Shown here: positions 21,877 through 32,405 of the stretch, one piece after another
How the letters are laid out: each line of letters begins with the position of its first letter
Position numbering within the stretch: position 1 is the stretch's first letter
Assembly (NCBI GenBank): GCA_004299485.1
Contig: SCQP01000016.1
Span: forward strand, 1 to 64,000
DNA length: 64,000 bases
Direction: 5' to 3'
Origin: Acidobacteriota bacterium
GTDB taxonomy: Bacteria > Acidobacteriota > Terriglobia > Terriglobales > SCQP01
Translations under genes and position numbers: made by a program
The notes under the pieces: model-generated
Seen by the model: the letters and a program-made list of their open reading frames with translations, nothing else
Told to the model about the DNA's origin: nothing
The model's database searches: none

Positions 21877-23136
21877 GTGCCAGTCAGCCAAGAAACTGCT
21901 GAAAATAAAAGGCTTACTCAAGGCGCTCTGAGCCTTGCTCCTTTAGAGTGGAAGGAATTGGCCGCAGAATTCGGCTTGCCTGCGTTCCGCGCCAAGCAGA
22001 TTTTTGCCGCCCTCCAGCGCCAGCAGGCAGCCAGTTGGGACGAGGTCCGGCAGCTCAAGCCTGCGGACCGCAAACGCCTGGCGGAGCGGCTGCATCTGAG
22101 CTGGCCGACGATTGCGCAGCGCATCATCTCCAGCGACGGAACCATCCGCTACCTGTTGGCTCTGGAAGACGGCCAGCAGGTCGAGGCGGTTTACCTGCCC
22201 GATGAGGAATTCGACGGCGAAGGCCGCTCCGTTCGCAAACGGACGACGTTTTGCATTTCCAGCCAGGTAGGCTGCGCCGTCGGCTGCCAGTTCTGCCTGA
22301 CCGCAACCCTGGGGCTGACGCGAAGTTTGACCGCGGCTGAAATCGTCGGGCAGGTTCTGTTGCTGCTGCGCGAGCACAACCTGCGGCCGGGCAGCACCCA
22401 CGGTCGCGCCGACCGCGTAAATCTGGTTTTCATGGGGCAGGGAGAGCCGTTTCTGAACTATGCGCACGTGGTGCGGGCGGTCCAGGTGCTGACGCATCCG
22501 GACGGCGCCGGCTTGGCGGCACGCCGGATTACCGTCTCCACCTCAGGCATTGTGGAAAAAATCCGGCGCTGGGGAGAGGAAGAGTTTCCCCATGGCCGCC
22601 CGCGCCTGGCGATTTCCTTGAATGCGTCGAACGACGAGCAGCGCCAGCGGTTAATGCCGCTGCATCGCGGTCAGGGCAGCATGGATGCTCTGTGGGCCGC
22701 GGTCGATGCCTACGCCTACCAGCCGCGCGAGTACCTGACCTTCGAGTACGTCCTGCTCGCCGGCGTGAACGACACCGTCGCCGATGCCGACCGGCTGATC
22801 GCGCTGCTGCGCCACCGCCGGGCAAAGGTGAATCTGATTGCCTGGAATTTTGGTGGTGGACTGCCATTCCAAACTCCCGATGCAGAACATGTGCTGGCCT
22901 TTCAGACACGGCTGGTCGCCGGCGGCGTGGCGACCTACATCCGCCGCCCGCGCGGCCGGGATATTTACGCGGCTTGCGGTCAGTTGGCGGTGGCGGACGC
23001 AGGCCGGACGTTGCCGGAAACAACCGTGCGGATCGAACCGTCGGGGGTGCGAACCCGCAGGAACCCATCGCCGTCGAGCCCCTCGGTAACGCCCGACCAG
23101 GCAGCGTCGACGGTTACGGCCAAGCCCCGCGCGTAG
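21877..23136 (+). CDS. rlmN: Radical SAM 23S rRNA/tRNA adenine-C2 methyltransferase RlmN
   Basis: An enzyme of 419 residues that methylates C2 of A2503 in 23S rRNA and A37 in tRNAs. The radical SAM cluster motif CAVGCQFC (CxxxCxxC) is near residue 128, after KRTTFCISSQVG. VNLVFMGQGEPFLNY, ITVSTSGIV and LAISLNASNDEQR follow in family order, and the C-terminal catalytic Cys is in YAACGQL. I start at the GTG at 21877, with GGGGAG upstream; the frame is open far beyond this, but only antisense to the M16 gene. After the normal end the frame adds about 45 Pro/Ser/Thr-rich residues and overlaps the birA 3' end by 157 bases in antisense. Confidence 0.92.
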   Translation: MPVSQETAENKRLTQGALSLAPLEWKELAAEFGLPAFRAKQIFAALQRQQAASWDEVRQLKPADRKRLAERLHLSWPTIAQRIISSDGTIRYLLALEDGQQVEAVYLPDEEFDGEGRSVRKRTTFCISSQVGCAVGCQFCLTATLGLTRSLTAAEIVGQVLLLLREHNLRPGSTHGRADRVNLVFMGQGEPFLNYAHVVRAVQVLTHPDGAGLAARRITVSTSGIVEKIRRWGEEEFPHGRPRLAISLNASNDEQRQRLMPLHRGQGSMDALWAAVDAYAYQPREYLTFEYVLLAGVNDTVADADRLIALLRHRRAKVNLIAWNFGGGLPFQTPDAEHVLAFQTRLVAGGVATYIRRPRGRDIYAACGQLAVADAGRTLPETTVRIEPSGVRTRRNPSPSSPSVTPDQAASTVTAKPRA

Positions 23137-23723
23137 CCGCTCCGGCGCTCGAATTCCTCGCGGATGGCCTCGTCATCCCCCGCGTTCCAGGCAGCGTAGC
23201 GCTGCAGCAGCGAGTCCACGACAGCAATGCAGAGCTCCGAGCGATCGCAGGGCAAAAACGTCGCAATCTCGCTCAGTTCCGGCGGCAGCGCGGCGGGGCT
23301 GGTATTGATGCCAAAGCCTAGGGCCGCAGCGCCACGGTCGCTTTCAATCAGCAGCCCGCAGAATTTCTTTCCCTCCAGCAGCAAGTCGTTCGGCCAGCGA
23401 ATCTCCGCTTCGACGCCACAGACCTGCTGCACGGCGCCGGCGACAGCGAGCCCGGCGGCCAGCGTCAGCCAGAGCAGCTTGTTCACCGGACGGCGCGGCC
23501 GCAGCAGCAGGCTGGCGTAGATGCCGGCGCCAGGCGGCGAAATCCAGATGTGGCCGTGACGGCCGCGGCCGGCGGTTTGCTGCTCGGCGACAAACAACGA
23601 CCCTTCGGGCGCCCCGCCGGTGGCGGCGGCCAGCGCCTCGCGCTGCGTTGAACCGATGCTCTCGAAAAAGTGCAACGCCGATCCGAAGCGCGCTGCCAGA
23701 TCACGGCGGAACGCGTCGCTCAC
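22980..23723 (-). CDS. birA: Biotin--[acetyl-CoA-carboxylase] ligase
   Basis: A 247-residue biotin protein ligase that attaches biotin to the carboxyl carrier subunit of acetyl-CoA carboxylase. SIGSTQREAL is near residue 24, the biotinyl-AMP loop AGRGRHGHIW (GRGRxG) near 53, then IRWPNDLLLEGKKFCGLLIES (the KxxGxL region), and a small SH3-like C-terminal domain. There is no N-terminal helix-turn-helix, so it is a class I ligase and not a repressor. Its start overlaps the nadC stop by 4 bases. Its 3' end lies opposite the C-terminal extension of rlmN. Confidence 0.92.
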   Translation of the reverse strand: MSDAFRRDLAARFGSALHFFESIGSTQREALAAATGGAPEGSLFVAEQQTAGRGRHGHIWISPPGAGIYASLLLRPRRPVNKLLWLTLAAGLAVAGAVQQVCGVEAEIRWPNDLLLEGKKFCGLLIESDRGAAALGFGINTSPAALPPELSEIATFLPCDRSELCIAVVDSLLQRYAAWNAGDDEAIREEFERRSGYARGLAVTVDAAWSGVTEGLDGDGFLRVRTPDGSIRTVVSGNVRPASATAN

Positions 23724-24604
23724 ACCGGCACGATCCGCATGGAAATATCGACCGCGGGCGCGGAATGGGTGAGCGCGCCCACGCTGATGAAATCGGCGCC
23801 GGTTTCCGCATAGGCACGCACGCTGGCCAGCTTCACCCCGCCCGAGACCTCGATGGGCACGCGGCCCGCCACCGTCTTCACCGCCGCCGCCACCTGCGCA
23901 GGCGCCATGTTGTCGACCAGCAGGCGGTCGGCGCCGCCAGCCAGCGCCTGCTCCAGCTCCTCTGGCGTACGCACTTCAATTTCGACGCTCTGGCCGGCGC
24001 GGCGGTGCTTGCGCACGCGCTCCAGCACCGGCGTGATGCCGCCGGCAAGACGGATGTGATTGTTCTTGATCAGGATGGCGTCGGATAGGTCGGCGCGGTG
24101 ATTGCGCCCACCCCCGCACGTGACCGCGTACTTGTCGAGCCGGCGCAGCCCGGGGGCAGTCTTGCGGGTATCGAGAATATGCACTTTCAAGCCGGCGACA
24201 GCATCGACGAACTGGCGGGTGAGCGTGGCGATGCCGCTCATACGCTGCAAGAGATTGAGCGTGACGCGCTCACAGGAGAGCAACGGTCGCGCCAGCCCAC
24301 GCAGCACCGCCAGCGTTTGGCCTGGTTGCACGCGCACCCCGTCGAACACCTCCGGGTGGTGCGAAAACACCACCGCCCGCTGCGGACCGGTGGCCCCGGC
24401 TTTGGCCTGCATGGCGGCAAAGACGGCAAAGACCTGAGGAATCAGATCCAGCCCGGCGAGGACACACTCCTGTTTGGCAATGACTTCCGCCTGCGCCTCG
24501 GCTTCCGCAGCGACGGTAAGCAGTGTGGTAGCGTCCGCCAGCGCGTGATCTTCCGCCAGGGCGCGCTCGAGCAGAGAGTGGATACGGGGACTGTGCCAGT
24601 CCAT
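23720..24604 (-). CDS. nadC: Nicotinate-nucleotide pyrophosphorylase (quinolinate phosphoribosyltransferase)
   Basis: A 294-residue enzyme that turns quinolinate and PRPP into nicotinate mononucleotide in de novo NAD synthesis. The core motif is RKTAPGLRRLDKYAVTCGGGRNHR (Arg, Lys and His of the active site), followed by DAILIKNNH. Then come VEIEVRTPEELEQAL and the phosphate site VSGGVKLASVRAYAETG. It is of usual family length. It is the gene before birA in a leftward pair with a 4-base overlap. nadA and nadB are not in the window. Confidence 0.94.
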   Translation of the reverse strand: MDWHSPRIHSLLERALAEDHALADATTLLTVAAEAEAQAEVIAKQECVLAGLDLIPQVFAVFAAMQAKAGATGPQRAVVFSHHPEVFDGVRVQPGQTLAVLRGLARPLLSCERVTLNLLQRMSGIATLTRQFVDAVAGLKVHILDTRKTAPGLRRLDKYAVTCGGGRNHRADLSDAILIKNNHIRLAGGITPVLERVRKHRRAGQSVEIEVRTPEELEQALAGGADRLLVDNMAPAQVAAAVKTVAGRVPIEVSGGVKLASVRAYAETGADFISVGALTHSAPAVDISMRIVPV

Positions 24605-24633
24605 GTCTCTAGCTTACTGGAATAGAGTGGCGG

Positions 24634-26195
<1,562 letters not shown>

Positions 26196-26199
<4 letters not shown>

Positions 26200-26642
26200 G
26201 CGCGCTGCGCCGCCCGCGCCAGCGAGCTGATACCAAAGTAGGCAAACACCAGCGCCAACGCTAACTCAACCTGCGTGCCGGAGGAGGCTTGCGTCAGGCT
26301 GGAAATTAGTGGAATGCCGGTATGGGCCCGATCCGCGGCCCAGCTTTTGTATCCGGCAAAGCCGAAGCCGGACGCAAAGAATAAAAAAAGCACGGCCGCG
26401 ACTTGCAGGCCGAGGCGGCGCAGCGCATTGCCGGAATGCACCCAAAGTTGGCGGGCACTGCGGCGGAAGGCAGTTTTCACTGTGCCGGGCGCGCTCTTGT
26501 GTTTTTGGACCTGATTGCCCACCAGCGTGCCAGCGGCATGGCCCAATCTTGCACCCATAGGCTCCACAGGCGCCTGTTGCAGGCGTTGGCGCTGCCGGAT
26601 TAAATATGCCGCCGCACGGCCGATTTTTGCGCCTGTGCCCAT
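26196..26642 (-). CDS. Small two-helix membrane protein, unknown function
   Basis: A 148-residue protein with a basic, Gln/Arg-rich N-terminal half ([20 protein letters not shown], then [19 protein letters not shown]) and two predicted transmembrane helices, [20 protein letters not shown] and [18 protein letters not shown]. The loop between them is short and polar. I do not recognise a family. It lies upstream of the acyl-CoA mutase gene with a 4-base overlap, so the two are co-translated, and 24 bases after the receiver-like gene. A role in that operon is not evident. Confidence 0.65.
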
Positions 26643-26666
26643 GCTTCCATTCTAGGCGGCTCGCGC

Positions 26667-27092
26667 CTAGACGGTTTCGGCTAGACCGTGGCGGCGCAGC
26701 AGGCCGGGAAGGTTCTGCGAAAAAGCCGAGCGCGGCATGACCAGATCACAGCCGGCTTCCTGAGCTTTGATCTTAAGGTCAGCCTGGAGGTGATTGAGAA
26801 AGCCGATCAGGGGAATCTTCTTCAGCTCGGGATTGTGGCGGATTTTGCCAATCGTGGGAATCGGCTTGAGGGCGGTGCTGTTCAGGTCCAGGATGATGGC
26901 CGCCGGCGGCGGGGCGACCTTTTCCAGTAGCTCGCGGTCGGTCTTGGCCATGTCAATATTGACCTTGAGCTGACGGGCCGTTTCGCGGATTTTGGCAAGA
27001 AAAAACAGATCATCCACCGCAACCAGAATGCGGCGCTGAACCTGAACAGCGGGGGCTGTGGCACCCTCCACGGGGGAATTCGTAGTAGCCAA
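26667..27092 (-). CDS. Degenerate response-regulator receiver protein
   Basis: A 141-residue stand-alone receiver-like domain. The acidic pair is in ILVAVDDLFFL and the phospho-acceptor strand reads IILDLNS. The switch Ser/Thr is replaced by GF (IPLIGFLNH), and the invariant Lys of the KP motif is replaced (VMPRSAF). It therefore looks like a pseudo-receiver that may not be phosphorylated normally. The start is best set at the TTG at 27090-27092, which has GGAGG eight bases upstream; an ATG 11 codons earlier has no such site. No output domain is present. No kinase gene is nearby. Confidence 0.65.
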   Translation of the reverse strand: MATTNSPVEGATAPAVQVQRRILVAVDDLFFLAKIRETARQLKVNIDMAKTDRELLEKVAPPPAAIILDLNSTALKPIPTIGKIRHNPELKKIPLIGFLNHLQADLKIKAQEAGCDLVMPRSAFSQNLPGLLRRHGLAETV

Positions 27093-27245
27093 CGGTTTAC
27101 CTCCAGGGCGGAAATGTTCCGCCACGGAATCAGTTGTCGCAAATCGTAACAGCGGCAGCGAGCGGGACCCGAAAAGTCGCAGCTCGCGAGCTGGGGAAGC
27201 GCTCTCCAGCCAAGGCCGATACTGCCATCATAGCGCAATACCTAC
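27093..27245. other. Intergenic region upstream of the receiver-like gene
   Basis: This 153-bp spacer lies between ribH and the receiver-like gene, which are both read leftwards. It contains a perfect 14-base palindrome, CAGCTCGCGAGCTG (27180-27193), and the GGAGG site for the TTG start. The palindrome could be an operator or part of a ribH terminator hairpin. No gene is seen. Confidence 0.35.
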
Positions 27246-27728
27246 TTACTTGTGCCCGGAGAACCGGACCCGTAAGAGGCTGAATAAATTAGCCATTTCG
27301 ACCGCCGCGAGCGCGGCTTCCGCACCTTTGTTGCCAGCCTTGAGACCGGCGCGCTGGATGGCCTCCTCTAGCGTCTCACAGGTAAGGACGCCAAAAGCAT
27401 GCGGGACGCCGGTTTCGAGAGCCGACTGGCCAATGCCGCGGGTGACTTCCCGGGCGATGAAGTCGAAGTGTGGCGTTTCGCCGCGCAGGATGAGGCCCAG
27501 GCAAACGATGGCGTCGAACCCGTGGGTATCGGCCGCAGCACGCGCAGCGGCAGGAATTTCAAACGCGCCCGGCACTTCGATGACCTCGATCGTGGCGGCA
27601 CCGAGACGTTCGAGCATATCCACGGCGCTGGCGCGCAGCCGTGCGGTAATGAATTCATTGAAGCGGCTGACCACAACCGCAAAGCGAAAACCTTTGCCAC
27701 TGAGGCCGCCGGCGGTTCTACCTGCCAT
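27246..27728 (-). CDS. ribH: 6,7-dimethyl-8-ribityllumazine synthase
   Basis: A 160-residue enzyme of riboflavin synthesis that condenses an aminouracil with dihydroxybutanone phosphate. FAVVVSRFNEFITARL (with the substrate-binding Phe) is near residue 14, then VPGAFEIPAAA, CLGLILRGETPHFDFIAREV (catalytic His in THF-like HFD), and GVLTCETLEEAIQRAG. The start is the ATG at 27726-27728, which overlaps the enoyl-CoA hydratase stop by 11 bases; the frame also allows an ATG five codons upstream. No FMN riboswitch is seen, as expected inside an operon. Confidence 0.94.
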   Translation of the reverse strand: MAGRTAGGLSGKGFRFAVVVSRFNEFITARLRASAVDMLERLGAATIEVIEVPGAFEIPAAARAAADTHGFDAIVCLGLILRGETPHFDFIAREVTRGIGQSALETGVPHAFGVLTCETLEEAIQRAGLKAGNKGAEAALAAVEMANLFSLLRVRFSGHK

Positions 27729-28512
27729 GGAATTGCGCAGCACGCTTTTCGAGAAACGCCCGCGTGCCTTCTTTCATGTCCTCGCTGGCGCAGGCAAGGG
27801 CAAAGAGGTTGGCTTCAAAGGCCAATCCTTCCTCCAAGCTCATTTCCACCCCGGCGCGTACTGCTTGCAGGCAATATTGCACCGCCAACGGCGCATTGGC
27901 GGCAATCTTGTTGGCTAGGGCTTCGACCGCCGGCAGCAGTTCTGCCTGCGGATGGACGGAATTGACCAGGCCGAGGCGATGCGCTTCGGCGGCAGGAATG
28001 GGGTCGCCGCTGAGCAGAATCTGCAGCGCAGGACCGCTGCCAATGAGCCGCGCCAGCCGCTGCGTGCCGCCATAGCCGGGAATGACGCCGAGTTTAACTT
28101 CGGGCTGGCCGAGCCTGGCGTTATCGCTGGCCATGCGGAGCGTGCAGGCCATGGCCAGCTCGAGGCCCCCGCCCAGGGCAAAGCCATTGATCGCCGCTAG
28201 CACCGGAACCGGGAACATCTCGATTTCACGGAACAGCGCGTTGCCCGCCTGACTGAAGGCGCGCGCTTCGGTGATGCTCAAGCTGGCGATTTCGGAAATA
28301 TCGGCGCCGGCCACAAACGCCTTTTCCCCCGCACCCGTCAAAATGATGGCGCGCAGGCCCGCTTCCGCACGGCAGGCATCGAAGGCGCGCTTCAGATCCG
28401 CGAGCGTCGCCCGATTGAGTGCATTCAGCTTTTCCGGACGGTGCACGGTGATGCGCGCCAGCGGCGGCGCGATCTCCAGACGGACGTTCTCGAGTGCCAA
28501 GGGGGTGCTCAT
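27718..28512 (-). CDS. Enoyl-CoA hydratase/isomerase family protein (crotonase fold)
   Basis: A 264-residue crotonase-family enzyme. The oxyanion-hole strand is AFVAGADISEI near residue 67, and the second is GFALGGGLELAMAC near 110. Catalytic glutamates are in GGGLEL and in the QPEVKLGVIPGYGGTQRL segment, matching the two-Glu pattern of true enoyl-CoA hydratases (beta-oxidation or a related acyl-CoA pathway). It precedes ribH with an 11-base overlap. The substrate chain length cannot be read from the sequence. Confidence 0.88.
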   Translation of the reverse strand: MSTPLALENVRLEIAPPLARITVHRPEKLNALNRATLADLKRAFDACRAEAGLRAIILTGAGEKAFVAGADISEIASLSITEARAFSQAGNALFREIEMFPVPVLAAINGFALGGGLELAMACTLRMASDNARLGQPEVKLGVIPGYGGTQRLARLIGSGPALQILLSGDPIPAAEAHRLGLVNSVHPQAELLPAVEALANKIAANAPLAVQYCLQAVRAGVEMSLEEGLAFEANLFALACASEDMKEGTRAFLEKRAAQFHGR

Positions 28513-28565
28513 CGCTTCCTATGAGTCTAGTAGACTTGAAAGCGAGCCGCTAGCCTTTCAGCCGC

Positions 28566-30362
28566 ATGGAATCCCGCTTTATCCGTAATTTTTCAATCGT
28601 GGCGCACATCGACCACGGTAAGAGCACGCTTGCCGACCGGCTGCTGGAGGCCACCGGCGCCCTCACCGCGCGCGAGATGCAGCAGCAGGTGCTCGACAAC
28701 ATGGATCTCGAGCGTGAGCGCGGCATCACCATCAAAGCCCACGCCGTCCGGCTCGACTACAAAGCCCCCGACGGCCAGCTGTATCAGCTCAATTTGATCG
28801 ACACGCCCGGCCACGTGGATTTCTCCTATGAGGTTTCGCGCAGCCTGGCGGCATGTGAGGGCGCGCTGTTGGTGGTCGATGCGGCGCAGGGCGTCGAGGC
28901 ACAGACGGTCGCCAACGCCTACCTGGCCGTGAATCAGGGGCTCGAGATCATTCCCGTAATCAACAAGATCGATCTGCCCGGAGCCGAACCCGACCGCGTG
29001 CGCGAGCAGATCGAAACGGTGATCGGCCTGGACGCCAGCCGCGCAGTGCTGGCATCAGCGAAGACCGGGTTAGGCACCGATGCCGTGCTGCAGGCCATCG
29101 TTGAGCGCGTTCCGCCGCCAACCGGCGACGCCGCGGCGCCGCTGCGGGCACTGCTGTTCGACTCCTGGTTTGACGCCTACCGGGGCGTCATCCTGCTGAC
29201 GCGCGTTATGGAAGGCACCCTGCGCGTCGGCCAGAAAATCCGGCTGATGTCCAACGGCCAAAGCTTTCAGGTGGAATCGCTCGCGGTGCGCACCCCCAAA
29301 CCGGTCGAGGTCAGCGAGTTGGCGGCGGGCGAAGTCGGCCTGGTGGTCGCCAACATCAAGCGCGTGGCCGATGCCCGCATCGGCGACACCATTACCGGTG
29401 ACGACATGCCGGCCGCGGCGCCACTGGCCGGCTTCGAGCAGGTCAAGCCCATGGTGTTTGCGGGCTTGTACACCACCGAAAGCGATCAACACGCCCTCCT
29501 GCGCGATGCATTGGAGAAATTGCGGCTGAACGACAGCTCGTTCTTCTTCGAGCCGGAAAGCTCGGCAGCGCTGGGATTCGGCTTTCGCTGCGGCTTTTTG
29601 GGGCTGTTGCACATGGAGATCGTGCAGGAGCGGCTGGAGCGCGAGTTCAACCTTGACCTGATCGTGACCGCGCCGGGTGTGCGTTATCACGTCTTCCTGC
29701 GTGATGACACCGAGCGCGATGTGGACAACCCGGACAAGCTGCCGCCCGCGGGCGACATCGCGCGCATCGAAGAGCCCATCATTACCGCGACGATTATCTC
29801 CAACGACGATGCCCTCGGCGGCATTCTGGCGCTGTGTGAGGACAAGCGCGGCGTGCAGAAGGGTTTTGAGTATCTTGGCCCCGGACGCGTGATGCTCACC
29901 TACGAGCTGCCCCTGAATGAAGTCGTGCTCGACTTCTACGACCGCCTCAAAACCGTTTCGCGCGGCTATGCCTCGCTCGATTACCACCTCAGCGGCTACC
30001 GCGCCTCCGATCTGGTCAAACTCGACGTGCTGGTGGCGGGCGAGCCGGTTGATGCGCTGTCCATGATTCTGCATCGCGATAAGTCCTTCGAGCGTGGCAA
30101 GGCGCTGGCCGCGAAGATGAAAGAGCTCATCCCCCGGCAGCAGTTCGAGGTGCCCATCCAGGCGGCGATTGGTGGCAAGATCATCGCGCGCGAAACCGTG
30201 CGGGCAGTGCGTAAGGATGTGCTCGCCAAATGCTACGGCGGCGACATCTCCCGCAAGCGCAAGCTGCTGGAAAAACAAAAAGAAGGCAAGAAGCGGATGA
30301 AAAAGCTGGGAAAAGTAGAGATCCCGCAGGAGGCATTCCTGGCGGTGCTCAAAGTCGAGTAG
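28566..30362 (+). CDS. lepA: Elongation factor 4 (LepA), ribosome back-translocase GTPase
   Basis: A 598-residue translation GTPase of normal family length. G1 is [14 protein letters not shown] near residue 12, the switch region is [16 protein letters not shown]3 is [12 protein letters not shown], and G4 is [10 protein letters not shown]-Tu-like domain II follows, then EF-G-like domains. The LepA-specific C-terminal domain contains [25 protein letters not shown], which contacts the ribosome. The ATG at 28566 is divergent from the enoyl-CoA hydratase gene. The end overlaps the GT9 gene tail to tail by 14 bases. Confidence 0.97.
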   Translation: MESRFIRNFSIVAHIDHGKSTLADRLLEATGALTAREMQQQVLDNMDLERERGITIKAHAVRLDYKAPDGQLYQLNLIDTPGHVDFSYEVSRSLAACEGALLVVDAAQGVEAQTVANAYLAVNQGLEIIPVINKIDLPGAEPDRVREQIETVIGLDASRAVLASAKTGLGTDAVLQAIVERVPPPTGDAAAPLRALLFDSWFDAYRGVILLTRVMEGTLRVGQKIRLMSNGQSFQVESLAVRTPKPVEVSELAAGEVGLVVANIKRVADARIGDTITGDDMPAAAPLAGFEQVKPMVFAGLYTTESDQHALLRDALEKLRLNDSSFFFEPESSAALGFGFRCGFLGLLHMEIVQERLEREFNLDLIVTAPGVRYHVFLRDDTERDVDNPDKLPPAGDIARIEEPIITATIISNDDALGGILALCEDKRGVQKGFEYLGPGRVMLTYELPLNEVVLDFYDRLKTVSRGYASLDYHLSGYRASDLVKLDVLVAGEPVDALSMILHRDKSFERGKALAAKMKELIPRQQFEVPIQAAIGGKIIARETVRAVRKDVLAKCYGGDISRKRKLLEKQKEGKKRMKKLGKVEIPQEAFLAVLKVE

Positions 30363-31314
30363 GCGCCAGGGCGGCGACTTCCACAGTAACTTCGTCGACC
30401 GTAAGCGCGCTCAGAGGCGTGCGTTGCAGCCAGCGTGCCGGCGCTTGCCAGGGATGCCATACGTCGACATCCGTGATCGAGTAGAGCACAACCAGCGGCT
30501 TACCTAAAGCGGCGGCGATATGTACCGGACCGCCGTCGTTGGTGATCACCAGATCGGCTTCGGCCTCTAGCGCCATCAGTTCTTCCACACTCGTGCCGGA
30601 TAGCAAGGTTGCGCCGGGCACGGGCTCGCCCGCCGTGGCGCTCGCTTGGACGCTCGCCAGACCGTACGTGTCGCGCAACCAGGCGGCGAGCCGGCCAAAG
30701 CAATCGAGTGGCCAGCGCATGTCCGGTTCGCGGGCTTCCGTGCCCAAAAAAGCGTAGCCGCCGGTGACCCCGCGCTGCGTCAGGTGCTTGCGGACGCGTG
30801 CGCGAGCTTCGGGCCGCAGAACCAGCTTCAGAGGGCCGGGCGCGACCGGCGGCAAGCCAAGTGAAGTAAGCAGCGAAAGCACGTGCTCGACGGTGTGCAA
30901 CCGCACCCGCCCCGAGGGCGGTGCTTCTGGGGGAGTAAGGAGGTTGTACGCCCACGCGTGGCGTAGGCCGGCAAAGGTGGCGCGCTGCGGCGCGCCGGAA
31001 AAACGGGCGAGCCAGGCTGCCGTCGAGCCGCCATGCAGGCCGGCAACCAGCGCAGGATGAAAACGCCGCAGCTCGCGCAGGGCTTGCACGCGCCCAGCCA
31101 GGGTCGCGGGGGCCTCAATGATGGCGTCGAAATCAGGATTGCGCGCAACCACTGCGGCAAACCGCGGCTCGACGAGAATCGCCAGGCACACATCCGGCCG
31201 CCAGGATTTGAGGGCGGCGGCGGCAGGGGTGAGCAGCAGTGTGTCGCCCAGGCTGCGCAGGCGGATAAAGCCAACCCCAGCTCCCTGCGGCAAGTCCGGA
31301 AGGACTTCAACCAT
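30349..31314 (-). CDS. Glycosyltransferase family 9 (heptosyltransferase-like)
   Basis: A 321-residue GT-B enzyme of the ADP-heptose:LPS heptosyltransferase family. The N-terminal [20 protein letters not shown] is the family's GDxLxxxPxxxxL motif, followed by [13 protein letters not shown]. The C-terminal donor-site strand is [25 protein letters not shown], where the usual NDSGPMHIA reads NDGGPVHIA. It should add heptose or a related sugar to the lipid A core. It overlaps the Trm112-like gene upstream by 8 bases, and together they read leftwards. A second GT9 gene lies at 36572. Confidence 0.85.
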   Translation of the reverse strand: MVEVLPDLPQGAGVGFIRLRSLGDTLLLTPAAAALKSWRPDVCLAILVEPRFAAVVARNPDFDAIIEAPATLAGRVQALRELRRFHPALVAGLHGGSTAAWLARFSGAPQRATFAGLRHAWAYNLLTPPEAPPSGRVRLHTVEHVLSLLTSLGLPPVAPGPLKLVLRPEARARVRKHLTQRGVTGGYAFLGTEAREPDMRWPLDCFGRLAAWLRDTYGLASVQASATAGEPVPGATLLSGTSVEELMALEAEADLVITNDGGPVHIAAALGKPLVVLYSITDVDVWHPWQAPARWLQRTPLSALTVDEVTVEVAALAPTRL

Positions 31315-31495
31315 TGGGGGTGTCGCGCGTAGCCTCTTCCAGCAACATCACGGGGATGTCGTCACGAATCGGATAGACGCGCTGGCATTGCTCACACTTC
31401 AGGCCCGTAGGTGCATCGGCCGGACCGACCAGCAGTACCCGGGCGTGGTCATCCGGGCAAACCAGAATTTCGAGCAGCTCGCGTGCTATCGCCAT
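31307..31495 (-). CDS. Trm112 family small zinc-ribbon-like protein
   Basis: A 62-residue protein of the Trm112/YcaR (UPF0434) family: LLEILVCPDDHARVL at the N-terminus, then LKCEQCQRVYPIRDDIPVMLLEEA, the family's core IRDGIPVML-like motif. Cysteines at VCP and CEQC may bind zinc. In eukaryotes Trm112 activates methyltransferases; bacterial homologues often lie near LPS or lpxK genes. Here it sits with a GT9 gene, overlapping it by 8 bases. The exact role is unknown. Confidence 0.85.
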   Translation of the reverse strand: MAIARELLEILVCPDDHARVLLVGPADAPTGLKCEQCQRVYPIRDDIPVMLLEEATRDTPNG

Positions 31496-31498
31496 AGG

Positions 31499-31792
31499 CT
31501 ACCGATTTCCTTCGATGCTCTGACGGATGGCAAAGTTGATTGCCGAATAAGCTTCCGCCGCATGGTGCTGAAACCATTTGACCACTTCTTTGCCGTCGGG
31601 ATCGTCACAGCGATGAATGGCGTGGTCTTCGGGATGAATGGTGGAATCTACGACGACCAGGACATCGCCCGCGCGCAGCGACTGCGCATTATCGACCACC
31701 TGCCGCACGGCAACGTTGAAGACAAACGCGCGTGCGGTCGCAGCCACGCCATCGACGGGCTGATGACAGAACGGACAGTGATAGATTTCCAT
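31499..31792 (-). CDS. Small protein with N-terminal CxxC motif, unknown function
   Basis: A 97-residue protein beginning MEIYHCPFCHQPVDG, a single Cys pair. The middle strand SLRAGDVLVVVDSTIHPEDH and the ending VKWFQHHAAEAYSAINFAIRQS have several His and acidic residues. I do not recognise a family. It lies 3 bases upstream of the Trm112-like gene and is probably in the same leftward transcript. A second Cys pair for a full zinc ribbon is absent; one Cys at HRCDD could contribute. Confidence 0.6.
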   Translation of the reverse strand: MEIYHCPFCHQPVDGVAATARAFVFNVAVRQVVDNAQSLRAGDVLVVVDSTIHPEDHAIHRCDDPDGKEVVKWFQHHAAEAYSAINFAIRQSIEGNR

Positions 31793-31807
31793 GGACCGTT
31801 CCTTATC

Positions 31808-32065
31808 CTACCGCGTGGTAGGTGCGGCGCAAGAACTTTCGAGGTAGGCATCCCGTGCGGCCAGCAGCAGCCGGCCGGCCGCCTCAGGGTTGGCACGGCG
31901 TAAGAGACGGCGAGCCTGAAGGCGAAGTTTGCGGTTTTGATCCAGTGGCCGCGCCAGTTCAGCAGCTAGCAAGTTTAGGTCCCACGGAAGCGCGCCGGCT
32001 TTAGGGGCGGCAGCAGGTGCTGACCTGTGCCTGCGGCGGCGTGAGTTTGACGTGAACGGACTCAT
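31808..32065 (-). CDS. Hypothetical short Arg/Leu-rich protein
   Basis: An 85-codon frame from an ATG at 32063-32065, overlapping the previous gene by 65 bases in another frame; a shorter start (TTG in NLLAAEL) would reduce the overlap. The C-terminal half NRKLRLQARRLLRRANPEAA then GRLLLAARDAYLE looks like a pair of amphipathic helices. It is the only candidate in this gap between the CxxC protein and the carboxypeptidase-like gene. I do not recognise it. Confidence 0.35.
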   Translation of the reverse strand: MSPFTSNSRRRRHRSAPAAAPKAGALPWDLNLLAAELARPLDQNRKLRLQARRLLRRANPEAAGRLLLAARDAYLESSCAAPTTR

Positions 32066-32405
32066 TAGGTTTCTTCAGGATAAACGCTTGGCCCCAGGTG
32101 TTGAAGGAGGTGTCAATCACCTGCACCAACACTACGCCCGGTTCAAAACCCTGCACCACGACTTGGCCGTGCTCGTCGGTGTGGGTATCGATATTGAAGG
32201 GATCGTGAGGAATGCGGCCTTCATGGTCGCGCATCTGCTTGAGTACCACGAGCGCCCCTTGAATTCGATTGCCCGAAGGATCGACCACGGTGACCGTCAC
32301 GCGAATGGTGGGGACAGCCTGTTTCTTTTGGGCCGACGCCGGGAGAACGCAAAGTACCAGCGCAAGCAGCCCGCAGAGCGCCATTGTTAGCCGCGCCGTC
32401 CTCAT
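32001..32405 (-). CDS. Exported protein with carboxypeptidase-regulatory-like (beta-sandwich) domain
   Basis: A 134-residue secreted protein. The signal peptide MRTARLTMALCGLLALVLCVL ends near PASAQ. The remaining 110 residues form an Ig-like beta-sandwich: IRVTVTVVDPSGNRIQGALVVL, then DTHTDEHGQVVVQGFEPGVVLVQV. This is the carboxypeptidase regulatory-like domain common in acidobacterial secreted proteins and in Oar-type receptors. A tail with CCRP follows. The start is the ATG at 32403-32405, overlapping the hydrolase stop by 4 bases; the frame extends upstream but only through the hydrolase. Function unknown, likely periplasmic or surface. Confidence 0.7.
   Translation of the reverse strand: MRTARLTMALCGLLALVLCVLPASAQKKQAVPTIRVTVTVVDPSGNRIQGALVVLKQMRDHEGRIPHDPFNIDTHTDEHGQVVVQGFEPGVVLVQVIDTSFNTWGQAFILKKPNESVHVKLTPPQAQVSTCCRP

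Noticed and set aside
29070-30278. 402-residue leftward frame opposite lepA
   Set aside because: No domain and high His/Gln/Arg content; lepA on the opposite strand is a full-length conserved gene.
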